64,000 nt of DNA from Bacillus sp. MYb209 (GCF_002975175.1 NZ_PCNZ01000023.1:1-64000); one strand, 5' to 3'; positions 43,218 through 51,219 are shown, counted from the first letter of the stretch. A program made the numbers and translations. Notes: generated from the sequence alone by a model not told the origin.

Positions 43218-43949
43218 ATGGTAAAAGGAAGAATACATTCTGTAGAGTCTTGTGGTACTGTTGATGGCCCAGGGATTCGTTATGTCATATTTACACAAGG
43301 GTGTTTATTACGTTGTCAATATTGTCATAATGCTGATACGTGGGAAATCGGTAAAGGTAAAGAGATAACAGTTGAAGAAGTGATGCAGGATGTGACATGT
43401 TACCTTCCATTTATTGAAGCTTCTGGAGGCGGTATAACAGTTAGCGGTGGAGAGCCACTATTACAGCTAGACTTCTTAATTGAGTTGTTTAAAAAGTGCA
43501 AAGAAGCTGGTATCCATACAACAATCGATTCTTCTGGCGGTTGTTATTCTGAAGAACCAGAATTCCAAAATAAGCTAGATATTTTAATGGAGTATACAGA
43601 TTTAGTTTTATTGGATTTGAAACATATTGATTCAAAGAAACATCGTAAATTAACAGGGAAACCAAATGAACACATTTTACAATTTGCTCGTTATTTATCG
43701 GATAGAAAGAAAACAATTTGGGTAAGACATGTATTGGTTCCCGGTGTTACCGATGGTGAAGAGGATCTGCAAAAATTATCAAACTTTATTCAAAGTCTAT
43801 CTAATGTTAAGAAAGTGGAAGTGTTGCCATATCATAAACTCGGTGTTTATAAATGGGAGGCACTTGGACATAAGTATCCACTTGCAGATGTGAATCCACC
43901 GACAGAAGAAAATGTTGAGCATGCGAAACATATTTTAAAAGCAGTCTAA
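43218..43949 (+). CDS. pflA: pyruvate formate-lyase activating enzyme
   Basis: A 243-residue radical SAM activase. The cluster motif CLLRCQYC (CxxxCxxC, about 30-37) and SGGEPLLQ for SAM binding are visible. It abstracts a hydrogen from Gly724 of PflB to make the glycyl radical. Start ATG 43218 lies behind AAAGGAGGAAG. It follows pflB by 69 bases with a hairpin between them. Its stop codon lies inside the terminator stem, so the operon is pflBA. Confidence 0.97.
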   Translation: MVKGRIHSVESCGTVDGPGIRYVIFTQGCLLRCQYCHNADTWEIGKGKEITVEEVMQDVTCYLPFIEASGGGITVSGGEPLLQLDFLIELFKKCKEAGIHTTIDSSGGCYSEEPEFQNKLDILMEYTDLVLLDLKHIDSKKHRKLTGKPNEHILQFARYLSDRKKTIWVRHVLVPGVTDGEEDLQKLSNFIQSLSNVKKVEVLPYHKLGVYKWEALGHKYPLADVNPPTEENVEHAKHILKAV

Positions 43950-43974
43950 TCCAAATATTGGATTAGACTTTTTG
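43943..43974 (+). terminator. terminator of pflBA
   Basis: Perfect 12-bp stem AGTCTAATCCAA (43943-43954) / TTGGATTAGACT (43958-43969), then T. Confidence 0.87.
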
Positions 43975-44360
43975 TTTCTTTATAATAAAATCTAGAGTAT
44001 ATATTTAGAAAAGAGTATACTGAAGAGAGAATATCCATATTTTTGTAAAGGATAGGCGGAGAAATTTACATAATTGTAAAGGGAAATCAAAATAGTAAAA
44101 AGAATTAAGAAGTAAAAGAGTGAGTATCATGAAATATAGAACATTTGTAAGTTATTGCGAAAGCTCTTATAGGAAAGTATAATGTAAAGATATGAGCACA
44201 GATAGGATTAAGGGGTCAATCTTATATGCTTTGCATATCCACGACAGGTACATAGCTAACAGGGGAATATTGGAATCCGAGTATGTAATGTTTAAGGAAA
44301 ATGTTTTTCCTATTGTCGTATATGCAATAAGGAGAAACAAAAAGCTAGGAGTGGATTTGT
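43975..44360. other. upstream region of ugtP without a supported gene
   Basis: About 385 bases. A 71-codon frame from ATG 44192 runs 47 bases into ugtP but lacks a good ribosome site. The region is A-rich and should hold the ugtP promoter. No riboswitch or strong hairpin was seen. Confidence 0.5.
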
Positions 44361-45527
44361 TTGATAAAAAACCCCAAGGTTTTAATATTAACTGCACATT
44401 ACGGTAACGGTCATGTGCAAGTAGCAAAAACATTAGAACAAACCTTTCGTCAAAAAGGAATCAAAGATGTAATTGTATGCGACTTGTTTGGAGAATCGCA
44501 TCCAGTTATAACCGATATTACAAAATATTTATATTTAAAAAGCTATACGGTAGGAAAAGAATTATATCGTTTGTTTTATTATGGTGTAGAGAAAATTTAT
44601 GATAAAAAAATAGCATCTTGGTATGCGAATTTTGGGAGAAAGCGTTTGAAGACGCTATTACAGGTGGAGAAACCGGATATTGTTATTAATACCTTTCCAA
44701 TCATCGCTGTACCAGAATTGAAAAAGCAAATAGGTATTTCTATTCCTGTTTATAACGTATTAACGGATTTTTGCGTGCATAAAATATGGATCCATCGAGA
44801 AGTAGATCGTTATTTTGTAGCAACCGATCATGTGAAAAAAGTGATGGTTGATATCGGTGTACCTGCAGAGCAAATTGTTGAAACAGGGATTCCGATTCGT
44901 AGCAGTTTTGAGCTAAAGATAAATCCAGCAATTATATATAATAAATATCAGTTATGTAAGGATAAAAAGATATTACTAATTGTAGCAGGTGCTCATGGTG
45001 TGCTAGGGAGTGTAAAAGAGCTATGCCAGTCATTTATGTCAGTACCAAACTTACAAGTAGTTGTCGTTTGTGGGAAAAACGAAGCTTTAAAGCAGGATTT
45101 AATGGAACTACAGGAACAAAGTTCTGATGCTTTAAAAGTATTTGGTTATGTTGAAAACATTGATGAGTTGTTCCGTGTTACTTCTTGTATGATTACGAAG
45201 CCAGGTGGTATTACATTAAGCGAAGCAGCAGCATTACAAGTACCTGTCATTTTATATAAACCTGTCCCAGGACAAGAAAATGAAAATGCGTTGTATTTTG
45301 AAAAAAAAGGGGCAGCAGTTGTAATTCGTGATGATAGTGAAGTTTTTGCAAAAACAGAGGCGTTATTACAAGATGATATGAAGCTTCTTCAGATGAAAGA
45401 AGCAATGAAAAGTATTTATCGTCCTGAGCCAGCTGGTCATATTGTGGATACAATTTTGGCAGAAAATTATGCAGAGCCGAATCATATACCTATTAAATCA
45501 CCAGCTCTTGCCGAATCTTTTACTTAA
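44361..45527 (+). CDS. ugtP: processive diacylglycerol beta-glucosyltransferase
   Basis: A 388-residue GT28-family enzyme related to MurG. The N-terminal acceptor domain has [13 protein letters not shown]. The C-terminal UDP-sugar domain shows [12 protein letters not shown] followed by [10 protein letters not shown]. It adds glucose from UDP-glucose to diacylglycerol to make the anchor of lipoteichoic acid and membrane glycolipids; in B. subtilis UgtP also links cell size to nutrients. The start is TTG 44361, behind AGGAGTGGA. The gene is monocistronic and its terminator is followed by the DnaA-box cluster. Confidence 0.93.
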   Translation: MIKNPKVLILTAHYGNGHVQVAKTLEQTFRQKGIKDVIVCDLFGESHPVITDITKYLYLKSYTVGKELYRLFYYGVEKIYDKKIASWYANFGRKRLKTLLQVEKPDIVINTFPIIAVPELKKQIGISIPVYNVLTDFCVHKIWIHREVDRYFVATDHVKKVMVDIGVPAEQIVETGIPIRSSFELKINPAIIYNKYQLCKDKKILLIVAGAHGVLGSVKELCQSFMSVPNLQVVVVCGKNEALKQDLMELQEQSSDALKVFGYVENIDELFRVTSCMITKPGGITLSEAAALQVPVILYKPVPGQENENALYFEKKGAAVVIRDDSEVFAKTEALLQDDMKLLQMKEAMKSIYRPEPAGHIVDTILAENYAEPNHIPIKSPALAESFT

Positions 45528-45531
45528 TATG

Positions 45532-45566
45532 AAACCCCTCTTTTAAGCATTTAAAGAGGGTTTTTG
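45532..45566 (+). terminator. terminator of ugtP
   Basis: AAACCCCTCTTT / AAAGAGGGTTTTT with one bulged C, then TG. Confidence 0.8.
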
Positions 45567-45601
45567 TATTGTTGTAAAAAAAGCAAACGTGAATTATTAA
45601 C

Positions 45602-45792
45602 TTATCCACAAAGGATCGCGCTTCTATTAGACAGTAAAGTCGGAATATTAACAACTATATCCACATAATCCACAATTTTTAGAAAATTATCCACAATTCT
45701 CACGTTTAGAATTCATTTTAATAAATGAATTCGTAAAATACTTTTGGAATTTATGCACAATTCTACGATTTTTGTGGATAAAGTTGTCCACA
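45602..45792. promoter_or_regulatory. DnaA-box cluster outside oriC
   Basis: Seven DnaA 9-mers in 191 bases. Perfect TTATNCACA: 45602-45610, 45687-45695, 45751-45759 (plus strand) and 45773-45781 (minus strand). One mismatch: 45657-45665 (ATATCCACA), 45666-45674 (TAATCCACA) and 45784-45792 (TTGTCCACA). No coding frame lies here, and terminators flank it on both sides. B. subtilis has such clusters, which titrate DnaA and restrain initiation. No dnaA or dnaN gene is near, so this is not oriC. Confidence 0.85.
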
Positions 45793-45826
45793 AAAAAGGT
45801 TCCTTATTTATAAGGAACCTTTTTTG
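45792..45826. terminator. terminator-like hairpin right of the DnaA-box cluster
   Basis: AGGTTCCTTA (45797-45806) / TAAGGAACCT (45811-45820), A-run before and T-run after. Confidence 0.8.
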
Positions 45827-45852
45827 CCAATCCACTGGAAAATCTTATGTAA

Positions 45853-45898
45853 TGAAACTGAATAATTAGGGGGGAAACCTTCTAATTATTCAGTTTCA
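45853..45898. repeat. 17-bp perfect inverted repeat with bcr1-like outer end
   Basis: TGAAACTGAATAATTAG (45853-45869) / CTAATTATTCAGTTTCA (45882-45898), then CTTTAAA. The outer AGTTTCACTTTA equals the outer end of bcr1, but the interior differs. It is also placed to terminate the minus-strand yfhE-like gene. Confidence 0.55.
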
Positions 45899-45900
45899 CT

Positions 45901-46020
45901 TTAAATGCTTTTTGAGCGATAGCCCGCTGCACGATCTGCTTTTCGAAATTCTCGTTGATAGAGAACTTCTTGTGTACTAGATAATGTGTTTTTTGCTTTA
46001 TCACGTTTCTTTTTATCCAT
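45901..46020 (-). CDS. yfhE: YfhE family small protein
   Basis: A 39-residue, strongly basic protein beginning MDKKKRDKAKNTLSS, with the family core QEVLYQREFRKADRAAGY. Start ATG at 46020 has GAGGTGAT about ten bases upstream. The family is restricted to bacilli and of unknown function. By position it opens the yfh block, whose members here (yfhF, recX, yfhH, sspK, yfhJ, yfhP, mutY) follow to the right, interrupted by an acetyltransferase, a tRNA-like RNA and an amidohydrolase. Confidence 0.8.
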   Translation of the reverse strand: MDKKKRDKAKNTLSSTQEVLYQREFRKADRAAGYRSKSI

Positions 46021-46130
46021 TACAAATCACCTCGTGTCCTAAAGTCACTATCTATCGTTTCCAAAGACATGGGGTGATATACATATATGTCAAACTAGTA
46101 ATGATTAATTATTATTTCTGAATTTTTAGA

Positions 46131-46688
46131 TTACGCTTCTTTTAATTGGTGTGCTTCTTGGAACGTTGTATCTCGCATTGTTGCAAGTGTATATTGATCT
46201 TTTGGAATTTCATATAAATTATATACATCTTCATGCGCGTTAATTTCATCATAAACGGCTTTTCTTGTTTCATTTGCTAGATTTACATATTGTAGTTTTT
46301 CGGCAGCTTTAATAGACCGGATATTTATTTTACGAATACGCATAAAGATCGTTTCAATATCTAATTCGTAGAAAAGTTCGCTAAAAAATGAATCTTTCGC
46401 TAATTTATTATATCCTTTACCATGATAGGGTTTGCCAAGCCAGGTTCCGAGGAATCCGGCTTTTTCTTGCACATCAAATAAAGTAATTGTACCGATAGGG
46501 TTACCCCATTCATCTAAAATTGTGCGTGAGATTAATTCTCCACGCTCTTCGGCTTCAATTGTTTGTTTCGTTAAAAATAAATATTCTTCATAAGAATAAG
46601 CCTTTTGACGCACAAAAGGGAAGACAGCTGGATCCACCATCAACTCGTATAGAACGTGGCTGTCGTGTAAGTCGCGTTTTTTCAACAC
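46131..46688 (-). CDS. GNAT-family N-acetyltransferase
   Basis: A 185-residue acetyltransferase of the RimJ/RimL-like branch. The central GTITLFDV strand, the LGKPYHGKGYNKLAKDS acetyl-CoA pyrophosphate loop (Gly-x-Gly) and NIRSIKAAEKL helix fit the fold. The substrate is unknown: protein N-termini, aminoglycosides or metabolites are all possible. The start is TTG 46688, behind GAGGAGGAG. It lies 33 bases downstream of a strong terminator that closes the tRNA-like RNA, so that transcript may run on into this gene. Confidence 0.8.
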   Translation of the reverse strand: MLKKRDLHDSHVLYELMVDPAVFPFVRQKAYSYEEYLFLTKQTIEAEERGELISRTILDEWGNPIGTITLFDVQEKAGFLGTWLGKPYHGKGYNKLAKDSFFSELFYELDIETIFMRIRKINIRSIKAAEKLQYVNLANETRKAVYDEINAHEDVYNLYEIPKDQYTLATMRDTTFQEAHQLKEA

Positions 46689-46720
46689 ACTAACTCCTCC
46701 TCACACGAGGGTAGCATGAC

Positions 46721-46777
46721 GAAAAAACACCCACCCTCGAAATTTTTATATCGATCTTTAAAAAATTTCGGGGTGGG
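46721..46777 (-). terminator. strong terminator overlapping the tRNA-like T-arm
   Basis: On the minus strand CCCACCCCGAAATTTTT (46777-46761) pairs with AAAAATTTCGAGGGTGGG (46747-46730), with one bulge, followed by GTTTTTTC. The CCCAC of the T-stem is shared, so T-arm and terminator cannot form together. Confidence 0.82.
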
Positions 46778-46836
46778 AATCGAACCCACTAGAACCAGTT
46801 TATAACGCTGGTGGCGCACCATTTGCCTTCCCCATT
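46765..46836 (-). ncRNA. tRNA-like (pseudo-tRNA) RNA
   Basis: Read on the minus strand, the segment has a D-arm (GGC-AAATGGTGC-GCC), an anticodon-like arm ACCAG-CGTTATAAA-CTGGT (nine-base loop, TAT in the anticodon place) and a perfect T-arm GTGGG-TTCGATT-CCCAC. The acceptor stem does not form (AATGGGG against CCCGAAA gives at most four pairs) and no CCA is encoded, so it should not be a translating tRNA. B. cereus is known to make a pseudo-tRNA (tRNA-Other) within a longer, iron-linked RNA. This may be it or a relative, but the anticodon reported there, as I recall CCA, does not match my reading. Confidence 0.6.
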
Positions 46837-46845
46837 CATCAATTT

Positions 46846-46860
46846 GAAAATGATAATCAC
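46846..46860 (-). promoter_or_regulatory. Fur-box-like sequence in the leader of the tRNA-like RNA
   Basis: GAAAATGATAATCAC on the plus strand matches the core of the Fur consensus GATAATGATAATCATTATC at 13 of its first 14 bases, weaker beyond. It lies between a possible promoter (TTGACT at 46919-46914 on the minus strand) and the tRNA-like segment. Confidence 0.5.
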
Positions 46861-46928
46861 GACACAAATTGATTATGGTTTCATTCAGTTTATAATCGTA
46901 TAATACTTTATCTAGTCAAAAAAATAAA

Positions 46929-48059
46929 CTAGTTTTTTTTATTTTTTTTGTAAATTATTTTTCCGTCAATCATGGTGAGTACAGGCTTGGCTAAATAATG
47001 GAAAGGATGGTGAGTCCATAGCACGAGATCAGCATCTTTTCCAACTTCAATGCTTCCAATTCTATCCTCTAAACGTAAATTACGAGCTGGAAAAATAGTT
47101 ATTCCTTCCAAGGCTGTTTTTTCATCTAATCCTTCTCGAACAGCGATAGCGGCACAAACATTTAAATATTGAATTGGTGTATAAGGGTGATCTGTTGTAA
47201 TAGAAACTTCTATGCCACTTTTCGATAATATATGATAAGTATCCCATGTTTTGTTTTTAAGCTCGATTTTCGAACGCCGTGTAAGAGTCGGACCAACTGA
47301 AATCTTTAAATTATGTTTCGAAAGTTCCTCAACAATAAAGTGTCCTTCTGTACAATGTTCAATACGTAAATCAAGATTGAATTCTGTCGCAAAGCGTAAA
47401 GCTGAAGTGATATCATCTGCGCGGTGAGCGTGGATACGTACCGGTATTTCTCGGCGGAGTGCTTTTAAAATAGGGAGCATTCGAAAATCAGCTTCATGCC
47501 CGTAGTGTTGTGCGTCATAGAATGATTCACGAAGTAACCCCATAATTCCCATACGTGTTATTGATTCTTTTGTGCCGTTGCTATGGACCTTTTTAGGGTT
47601 TTCTCCAAAGGCAATTTTTAAACCAGCAGGTTCCTGAATAATCATATGATCAATACAAGTTCCAGCAGTTTTTATTACACAAGTAGTACCGCCGATAATA
47701 TTTTGGCTTCCGGGCATAACGTGAACGGTCGTAACCCCATTTTGTACAGCGTCTTGAAATGCAATATCAAAAGGATGGATCCCGTCTAAAGAACGGATAT
47801 GTGGTGTTGAAACTTCAGATGTTTCATTTGCATCATTACCAGCCCAACCAGTGCCTTCGTCATAGAGACCAAGGTGCGTATGGACATCAATAAATCCAGG
47901 TAAGAGATGAAGGGCTCGTGCATCTATAACGGTCATATCTTGAGTAGGCTGAATAAAAGGTTTGACCTCGGTAATTCGTTCTCCTGTAACGAGTACATCG
48001 CCTTGAAACTTTTGGGATGTAATAGGATATACAATGGCTTGTTTGAGTAATATTTTCAT
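46929..48059 (-). CDS. metal-dependent amidohydrolase (imidazolonepropionase-like)
   Basis: A 376-residue amidohydrolase-superfamily enzyme. Metal ligands are visible: DVHTHLG (H-x-H near 60), HAHR and EHCTEGH in the middle, and TTDHPYTP with the catalytic Asp. The N-terminal strand and C-terminal KDADLVLW belong to the beta-sandwich of the superfamily. The substrate is a cyclic amide or peptide-like compound, unresolved. No signal peptide. It lies just upstream of the tRNA-like RNA on the same strand and ends in an AT-rich tract. Confidence 0.85.
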   Translation of the reverse strand: MKILLKQAIVYPITSQKFQGDVLVTGERITEVKPFIQPTQDMTVIDARALHLLPGFIDVHTHLGLYDEGTGWAGNDANETSEVSTPHIRSLDGIHPFDIAFQDAVQNGVTTVHVMPGSQNIIGGTTCVIKTAGTCIDHMIIQEPAGLKIAFGENPKKVHSNGTKESITRMGIMGLLRESFYDAQHYGHEADFRMLPILKALRREIPVRIHAHRADDITSALRFATEFNLDLRIEHCTEGHFIVEELSKHNLKISVGPTLTRRSKIELKNKTWDTYHILSKSGIEVSITTDHPYTPIQYLNVCAAIAVREGLDEKTALEGITIFPARNLRLEDRIGSIEVGKDADLVLWTHHPFHYLAKPVLTMIDGKIIYKKNKKN

Positions 48060-48204
48060 AGGTACCTCATTTCTGTTACTTTATAATGTTAATGGAATTT
48101 AAGGGAAAGTAACTGAAAGGTTATTTGTGTAGTAATGCTCCGGATCCTAGAAAATGAAAGTTTTGGAGGGGATAGACTCCCTGTAAAACTGTATTTTAGA
48201 AGTA

Positions 48205-49116
48205 CTACATTGTATGCGAAAGTATATTTTGTAATGCATGGTTTACTGTCGGAAATGTGTATTGATACCCATATTCAATTGCTTTAATAGGTAGTACATG
48301 TTGCCCTTCTAGTACAAGTATACTCATCTCACCAAATAAAGCTTGAAGCATAAATGAAGGAACAGGTAGCCAATGAGGTTTTCCTATTACAGTTGCAATA
48401 TTTTCTCCGAATTCCTTCATTCTTATAGGTAGGGGGGCTGTAATGTTAAGAGGTCCGTCAATGTCTTCCTTGTGTATGATGAAATCAATCATGCGAACGA
48501 CATCGTCTATATGAATCCATGATAACCATTGGTTTCCAGATCCAATTGTACCCCCAATATATAATTGATAGGGAAGTAGCATTTTTTGAAGAGCTCCTCC
48601 GTCTGCACCTAATACGACTCCAAATCTTGAGTAGATTGTTCTTATTCCAAGAGAACGTGCTTTAGATGCTTCTTGCTCCCATAAAAATACTGTTTCTGCT
48701 AAAAAGTCATTTCCGGAAGTTTCTTGTTGCTCGGTAAAAGACTCTGTTTCAGATGTTCCATAGTATCCAATAGCGCTTGCGTTAATAAATGTGTGTGGTT
48801 TTGTTGCGAGTGCTTGTAATTGTTTAATGAGTCCTCTTGTTGTTTGAATCCTACTGTTTAAAATTGTTTCTTTTTGTTTCTTTGTCCATCTACTATTAAT
48901 AGACTCTCCAGCTAGATTAATAACTACATCGATAGAGGAGAGGGGGAAGGTCTGTAAATCCGGTGTCCATTGTACGTATTGAAGGTTAGTGTGTGAAGTT
49001 TCAGCAGTTTTTTTTCGAGTAAGAATGTAAACAGTATATCCCTTTTGAATAAAAAAACTAGAAAGGTATGTGCCTATAAAGCCAGAGCCACCAGAAATTG
49101 CGATTTTCACAATCAT
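48205..49116 (-). CDS. yfhF: TIGR01777 family SDR protein (YfhF-like)
   Basis: A 303-residue atypical extended short-chain dehydrogenase. NAD binding is SGGSGFIGTYL near the N-terminus, followed by VINLAGESI and NASAIGYYG, both typical of the YfhF/YfcH (TIGR01777) family. The C-terminal half has WIHIDDVVRMI. Function unknown; an epimerase-like role is possible. ATG 49116 follows GAGGAGGAA; the in-frame start 33 bases upstream lacks a ribosome site. Divergent from recX, as yfhF is placed next to recX in B. subtilis. Confidence 0.88.
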   Translation of the reverse strand: MIVKIAISGGSGFIGTYLSSFFIQKGYTVYILTRKKTAETSHTNLQYVQWTPDLQTFPLSSIDVVINLAGESINSRWTKKQKETILNSRIQTTRGLIKQLQALATKPHTFINASAIGYYGTSETESFTEQQETSGNDFLAETVFLWEQEASKARSLGIRTIYSRFGVVLGADGGALQKMLLPYQLYIGGTIGSGNQWLSWIHIDDVVRMIDFIIHKEDIDGPLNITAPLPIRMKEFGENIATVIGKPHWLPVPSFMLQALFGEMSILVLEGQHVLPIKAIEYGYQYTFPTVNHALQNILSHTM

Positions 49117-49191
49117 TTCCTCCTCATTATATATATTCTTGAAAAGCAAAAACGTTCCTTGACTATGTTAAAATAATAGAGAGGTGAGAGT

Positions 49192-50004
49192 ATGACTGTC
49201 ATTACAAAAATAGAAGTGCAAAAACGATCGAAAGAACGATTTAATATTTATATTGATAAAGGTCAAGGTGAAGAGTACGGGTTTAGTGTGAATCAATCAA
49301 TCTTAATGAAACATGGGTTACAAAAAGGCTTAGAAATTGATGAAGTAGCGTTAGGGAATATTTTGTACAATGAAGAGGTACAAAAAGCATATTTACAAGC
49401 AATTTCCTATTTATCCTATCAAATGAGAACAAAACAAGAAATAGAAGATTTCTTACGAAAAAAAGAAGTGGGACAGGCCATCATCTCTGAAGTCGTTTCG
49501 AAATTATTACATGATCGATATATTAATGATAAAGAGTACGCTATTTCATACGTGCGAACGCAAAGTAATGTGAATCAAAAAGGTCCAACTGTTATTAGGA
49601 GAGGGCTATTAAGTAAAGGTGTTCAGGATTTAATCATTACACATAGTTTACAAGAGTATCCAAAGGAGAAGCAAATTGAGAATGCTTTGGTTCTTATAGA
49701 GAAGAAGAAAAAATCTTATCAAAAGCATTCATTTTTACAAATGAAGCTAAAGTTAGATGAAATGCTTGTTCGTAAAGGATATTCTAGAGATGTGATTCAA
49801 ATTTGTTTGGAAGAACTGAAAGACGAAAAAGATGACGAACAGCAACAAGAGGCGTTACACTATCATGGGAATAAATATTATGAGAAATATAAGAAGTATG
49901 ATGGTTGGACATTCGAAAATAAGGTGAAGCAAGCGTTATATCGAAAAGGATTCTCTATTGATGAGATAGAGACTTTTTTACAAATAAAACGTGAAGAGGG
50001 ATGA
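49192..50004 (+). CDS. recX: RecX recombination regulator
   Basis: A 270-residue RecX protein made of tandem three-helix repeats; signature segments are ALQ-like YLSYQMRTKQEIEDFLRKK and LLHDRYINDKEYAISYVR. RecX binds RecA filaments and limits strand exchange. The length is typical of the longer Bacillus form. GAGAGGTGAGAG precedes ATG 49192. The yfhH-like gene follows nine bases later, so they form an operon. Confidence 0.93.
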   Translation: MTVITKIEVQKRSKERFNIYIDKGQGEEYGFSVNQSILMKHGLQKGLEIDEVALGNILYNEEVQKAYLQAISYLSYQMRTKQEIEDFLRKKEVGQAIISEVVSKLLHDRYINDKEYAISYVRTQSNVNQKGPTVIRRGLLSKGVQDLIITHSLQEYPKEKQIENALVLIEKKKKSYQKHSFLQMKLKLDEMLVRKGYSRDVIQICLEELKDEKDDEQQQEALHYHGNKYYEKYKKYDGWTFENKVKQALYRKGFSIDEIETFLQIKREEG

Positions 50005-50013
50005 GGAAATAAA

Positions 50014-50331
50014 ATGGGTATGCCAAAACGCTACAGTGAAATGACGCCACATGAGCTAAGGGAAGAAATTGGGATTTTGAAGGAGCAAGCAGTAAAGGCT
50101 GAGCAACTTGGAATTGTAAATGAATTCGATGTATTAATGAGAAAAATGGCTATGGCTCGTGCTTATATGATAGATATAAATAAATTCCATATTGGTGAGA
50201 CATATGAATTAGTAGAAGAACCTGGTGTGGTATTTAAAATTACGTATTTCAATGGAGTATTTGCTTGGGGATATAAGCAACATGATAATGAAGAGATTGG
50301 AATACCAATTTCCTTGCTACAAGAAAAATAA
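50014..50331 (+). CDS. yfhH: YfhH family protein (DUF1811)
   Basis: A 105-residue protein matching the DUF1811/YfhH family. The N-terminal half is a helical hairpin (PKRYSEMTPHELREEIGIL), the C-terminal half a small beta-barrel (YELVEEPGVVFKITYFNGVF). Function unknown. GATGAGGAAAT precedes ATG 50014. It is the second gene of the recX operon and ends in a terminator. Confidence 0.9.
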   Translation: MGMPKRYSEMTPHELREEIGILKEQAVKAEQLGIVNEFDVLMRKMAMARAYMIDINKFHIGETYELVEEPGVVFKITYFNGVFAWGYKQHDNEEIGIPISLLQEK

Positions 50332-50361
50332 AAACCAGAGAGCGAATCTCTCTGGTTTTCA
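50331..50361. terminator. terminator of recX-yfhH
   Basis: Perfect 12-bp stem AAAACCAGAGAG (50331-50342) / CTCTCTGGTTTT (50348-50359). Confidence 0.88.
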
Positions 50362-50393
50362 TCTTTGGTAGGCGTTAAAGGAGATAGGAGATT

Positions 50394-50546
50394 CTAAAAT
50401 TGGCGTTTTTTACATTCGTTTGCCAGTATAATGAGAGACTGGGTTTGTTGCGTCTGTCCATTAACTTGCGCCTTCGCATGTTTTGGACGAGTCCACGTAT
50501 GGTTAAATAATTCAGAACGACTATCTAAATGGTCACGGTAGCTCAT
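50394..50546 (-). CDS. YpzG-like small protein
   Basis: A 50-residue protein beginning MSYRDHLDSRSELFNHTWTR, with PKHAKAQVNGQTQQTQ following. This matches the short YpzG family of bacilli, associated with sporulation-stage expression but without known function. ATG 50546 has GAGGTGAT upstream. It sits between yfhH and sspK on the sspK strand and could be read from the sspK promoter, 41 bases beyond its stop. Confidence 0.75.
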   Translation of the reverse strand: MSYRDHLDSRSELFNHTWTRPKHAKAQVNGQTQQTQSLIILANECKKRQF

Positions 50547-50578
50547 CTTTATCACCTCGTGTAGGAATTTAATTTGTA

Positions 50579-50737
50579 CTACTCTTCCTGCTGATTTGCA
50601 GCACGCATACGTTCTTGTGGGTGCGTGTTAATTGTGCCGTTAGGTCGTTTCGAAGCGAAGCGTGATTTCGCTTTCGGTTGACCTTCGATTTTGCTGTTGT
50701 TTTTTGACTCAGACCAAAATTCGGCTTGTCTACCCAT
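50579..50737 (-). CDS. sspK: small acid-soluble spore protein K
   Basis: A 52-residue minor SASP. The family core [19 protein letters not shown] is present, after a charged N-terminus. It is made in the forespore and lost in germination. ATG 50737 follows GAGGGGGCG; the upstream in-frame start has no ribosome site. A sigma-G-type promoter at 50789-50817 and a leader hairpin at 50760-50784 precede it. The yfh position agrees with B. subtilis sspK. Confidence 0.92.
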   Translation of the reverse strand: MGRQAEFWSESKNNSKIEGQPKAKSRFASKRPNGTINTHPQERMRAANQQEE

Positions 50738-50759
50738 TAAGAACGCCCCCTCATTATCA

Positions 50760-50817
50760 GTTGATACCTCTTTAAGAAGTATCAATTATAGAATGTGCAA
50801 AATTGAAGAAACTATTC
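50760..50817 (-). promoter_or_regulatory. sigma-G promoter and leader palindrome of sspK
   Basis: On the minus strand GAATA (50817-50813), 17 bases, CATTCTA (50795-50789): full sigma-G match. Downstream, TTGATACCTCTT...AAGAAGTATCAA (50760-50784) is a near-perfect 25-base palindrome in the transcribed leader. Confidence 0.7.
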
Positions 50818-50833
50818 TTTAGAAATGAAGGGA

Positions 50834-50904
50834 ATAAAGTGAAACTTTAACCAGTGGTTTTTTTCATCCCTCACGGGTTATTAGCGCGCATCAATCGGGA
50901 TAAA
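50834..50904 (+). repeat. bcr1-type repeat, copy 8 (71-base derivative)
   Basis: ATAAA at 50834-50838 and 50900-50904. It keeps GTGAAACTTTAACCAGTGG at one end and CGGG at the other, with a weak hairpin remnant (TTATTAGC). It lies between the sspK promoter and yfhJ. Confidence 0.75.
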
Positions 50905-50925
50905 TAGGTAAAAGGAGAATAGAAC

Positions 50926-51192
50926 ATGAATGATATTTATGAAACATTAACGAAAGAATTATTAGATAAAAATGATAACCTTTCTTACGCACAAGCTCGT
51001 GCATGGGTTGAATTAATGTGGGAAGACTTCCAAACAACTTATGCTAAATCAGGTCGTTACCAAGGTGAGAAAATGGCTGAACAAGTGGTACGAACATGGA
51101 TTAATAATCATGGAGGGCGCCTGCATGAAATGCGTACAAATAATCCGAAGTATAGCCATTTAATCAATCAAGAAGATCATTTGAAACATTAA
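50926..51192 (+). CDS. yfhJ: WVELL family protein YfhJ
   Basis: An 88-residue acidic protein of the WVELL family, named for the motif seen here as WVELMWEDF (about 27-35). Mostly helical and cytosolic; function unknown. AAAAGGAGAATAG precedes ATG 50926. A shortened bcr1 copy lies immediately upstream, and the promoter must lie in or around it. Confidence 0.88.
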   Translation: MNDIYETLTKELLDKNDNLSYAQARAWVELMWEDFQTTYAKSGRYQGEKMAEQVVRTWINNHGGRLHEMRTNNPKYSHLINQEDHLKH

Positions 51193-51219
51193 AAAAAAGC
51201 GACGTAGGTCGCTTTTTTT
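51192..51219. terminator. bidirectional terminator
   Basis: AAAAAAGCGAC / GTCGCTTTTTT with loop GTAG, between yfhJ and the convergent yfhP. Confidence 0.87.

Noticed and set aside
44192-44407. 71-codon frame overlapping the start of ugtP
   Set aside because: No convincing ribosome site, no family recognised, and its last codons run through the ugtP ribosome site and first codons in another frame.
46682-46867. 61-codon minus-strand frame across the tRNA-like RNA
   Set aside because: It is explained by the structured RNA and terminator; no ribosome site, and the codons translate hairpin arms.
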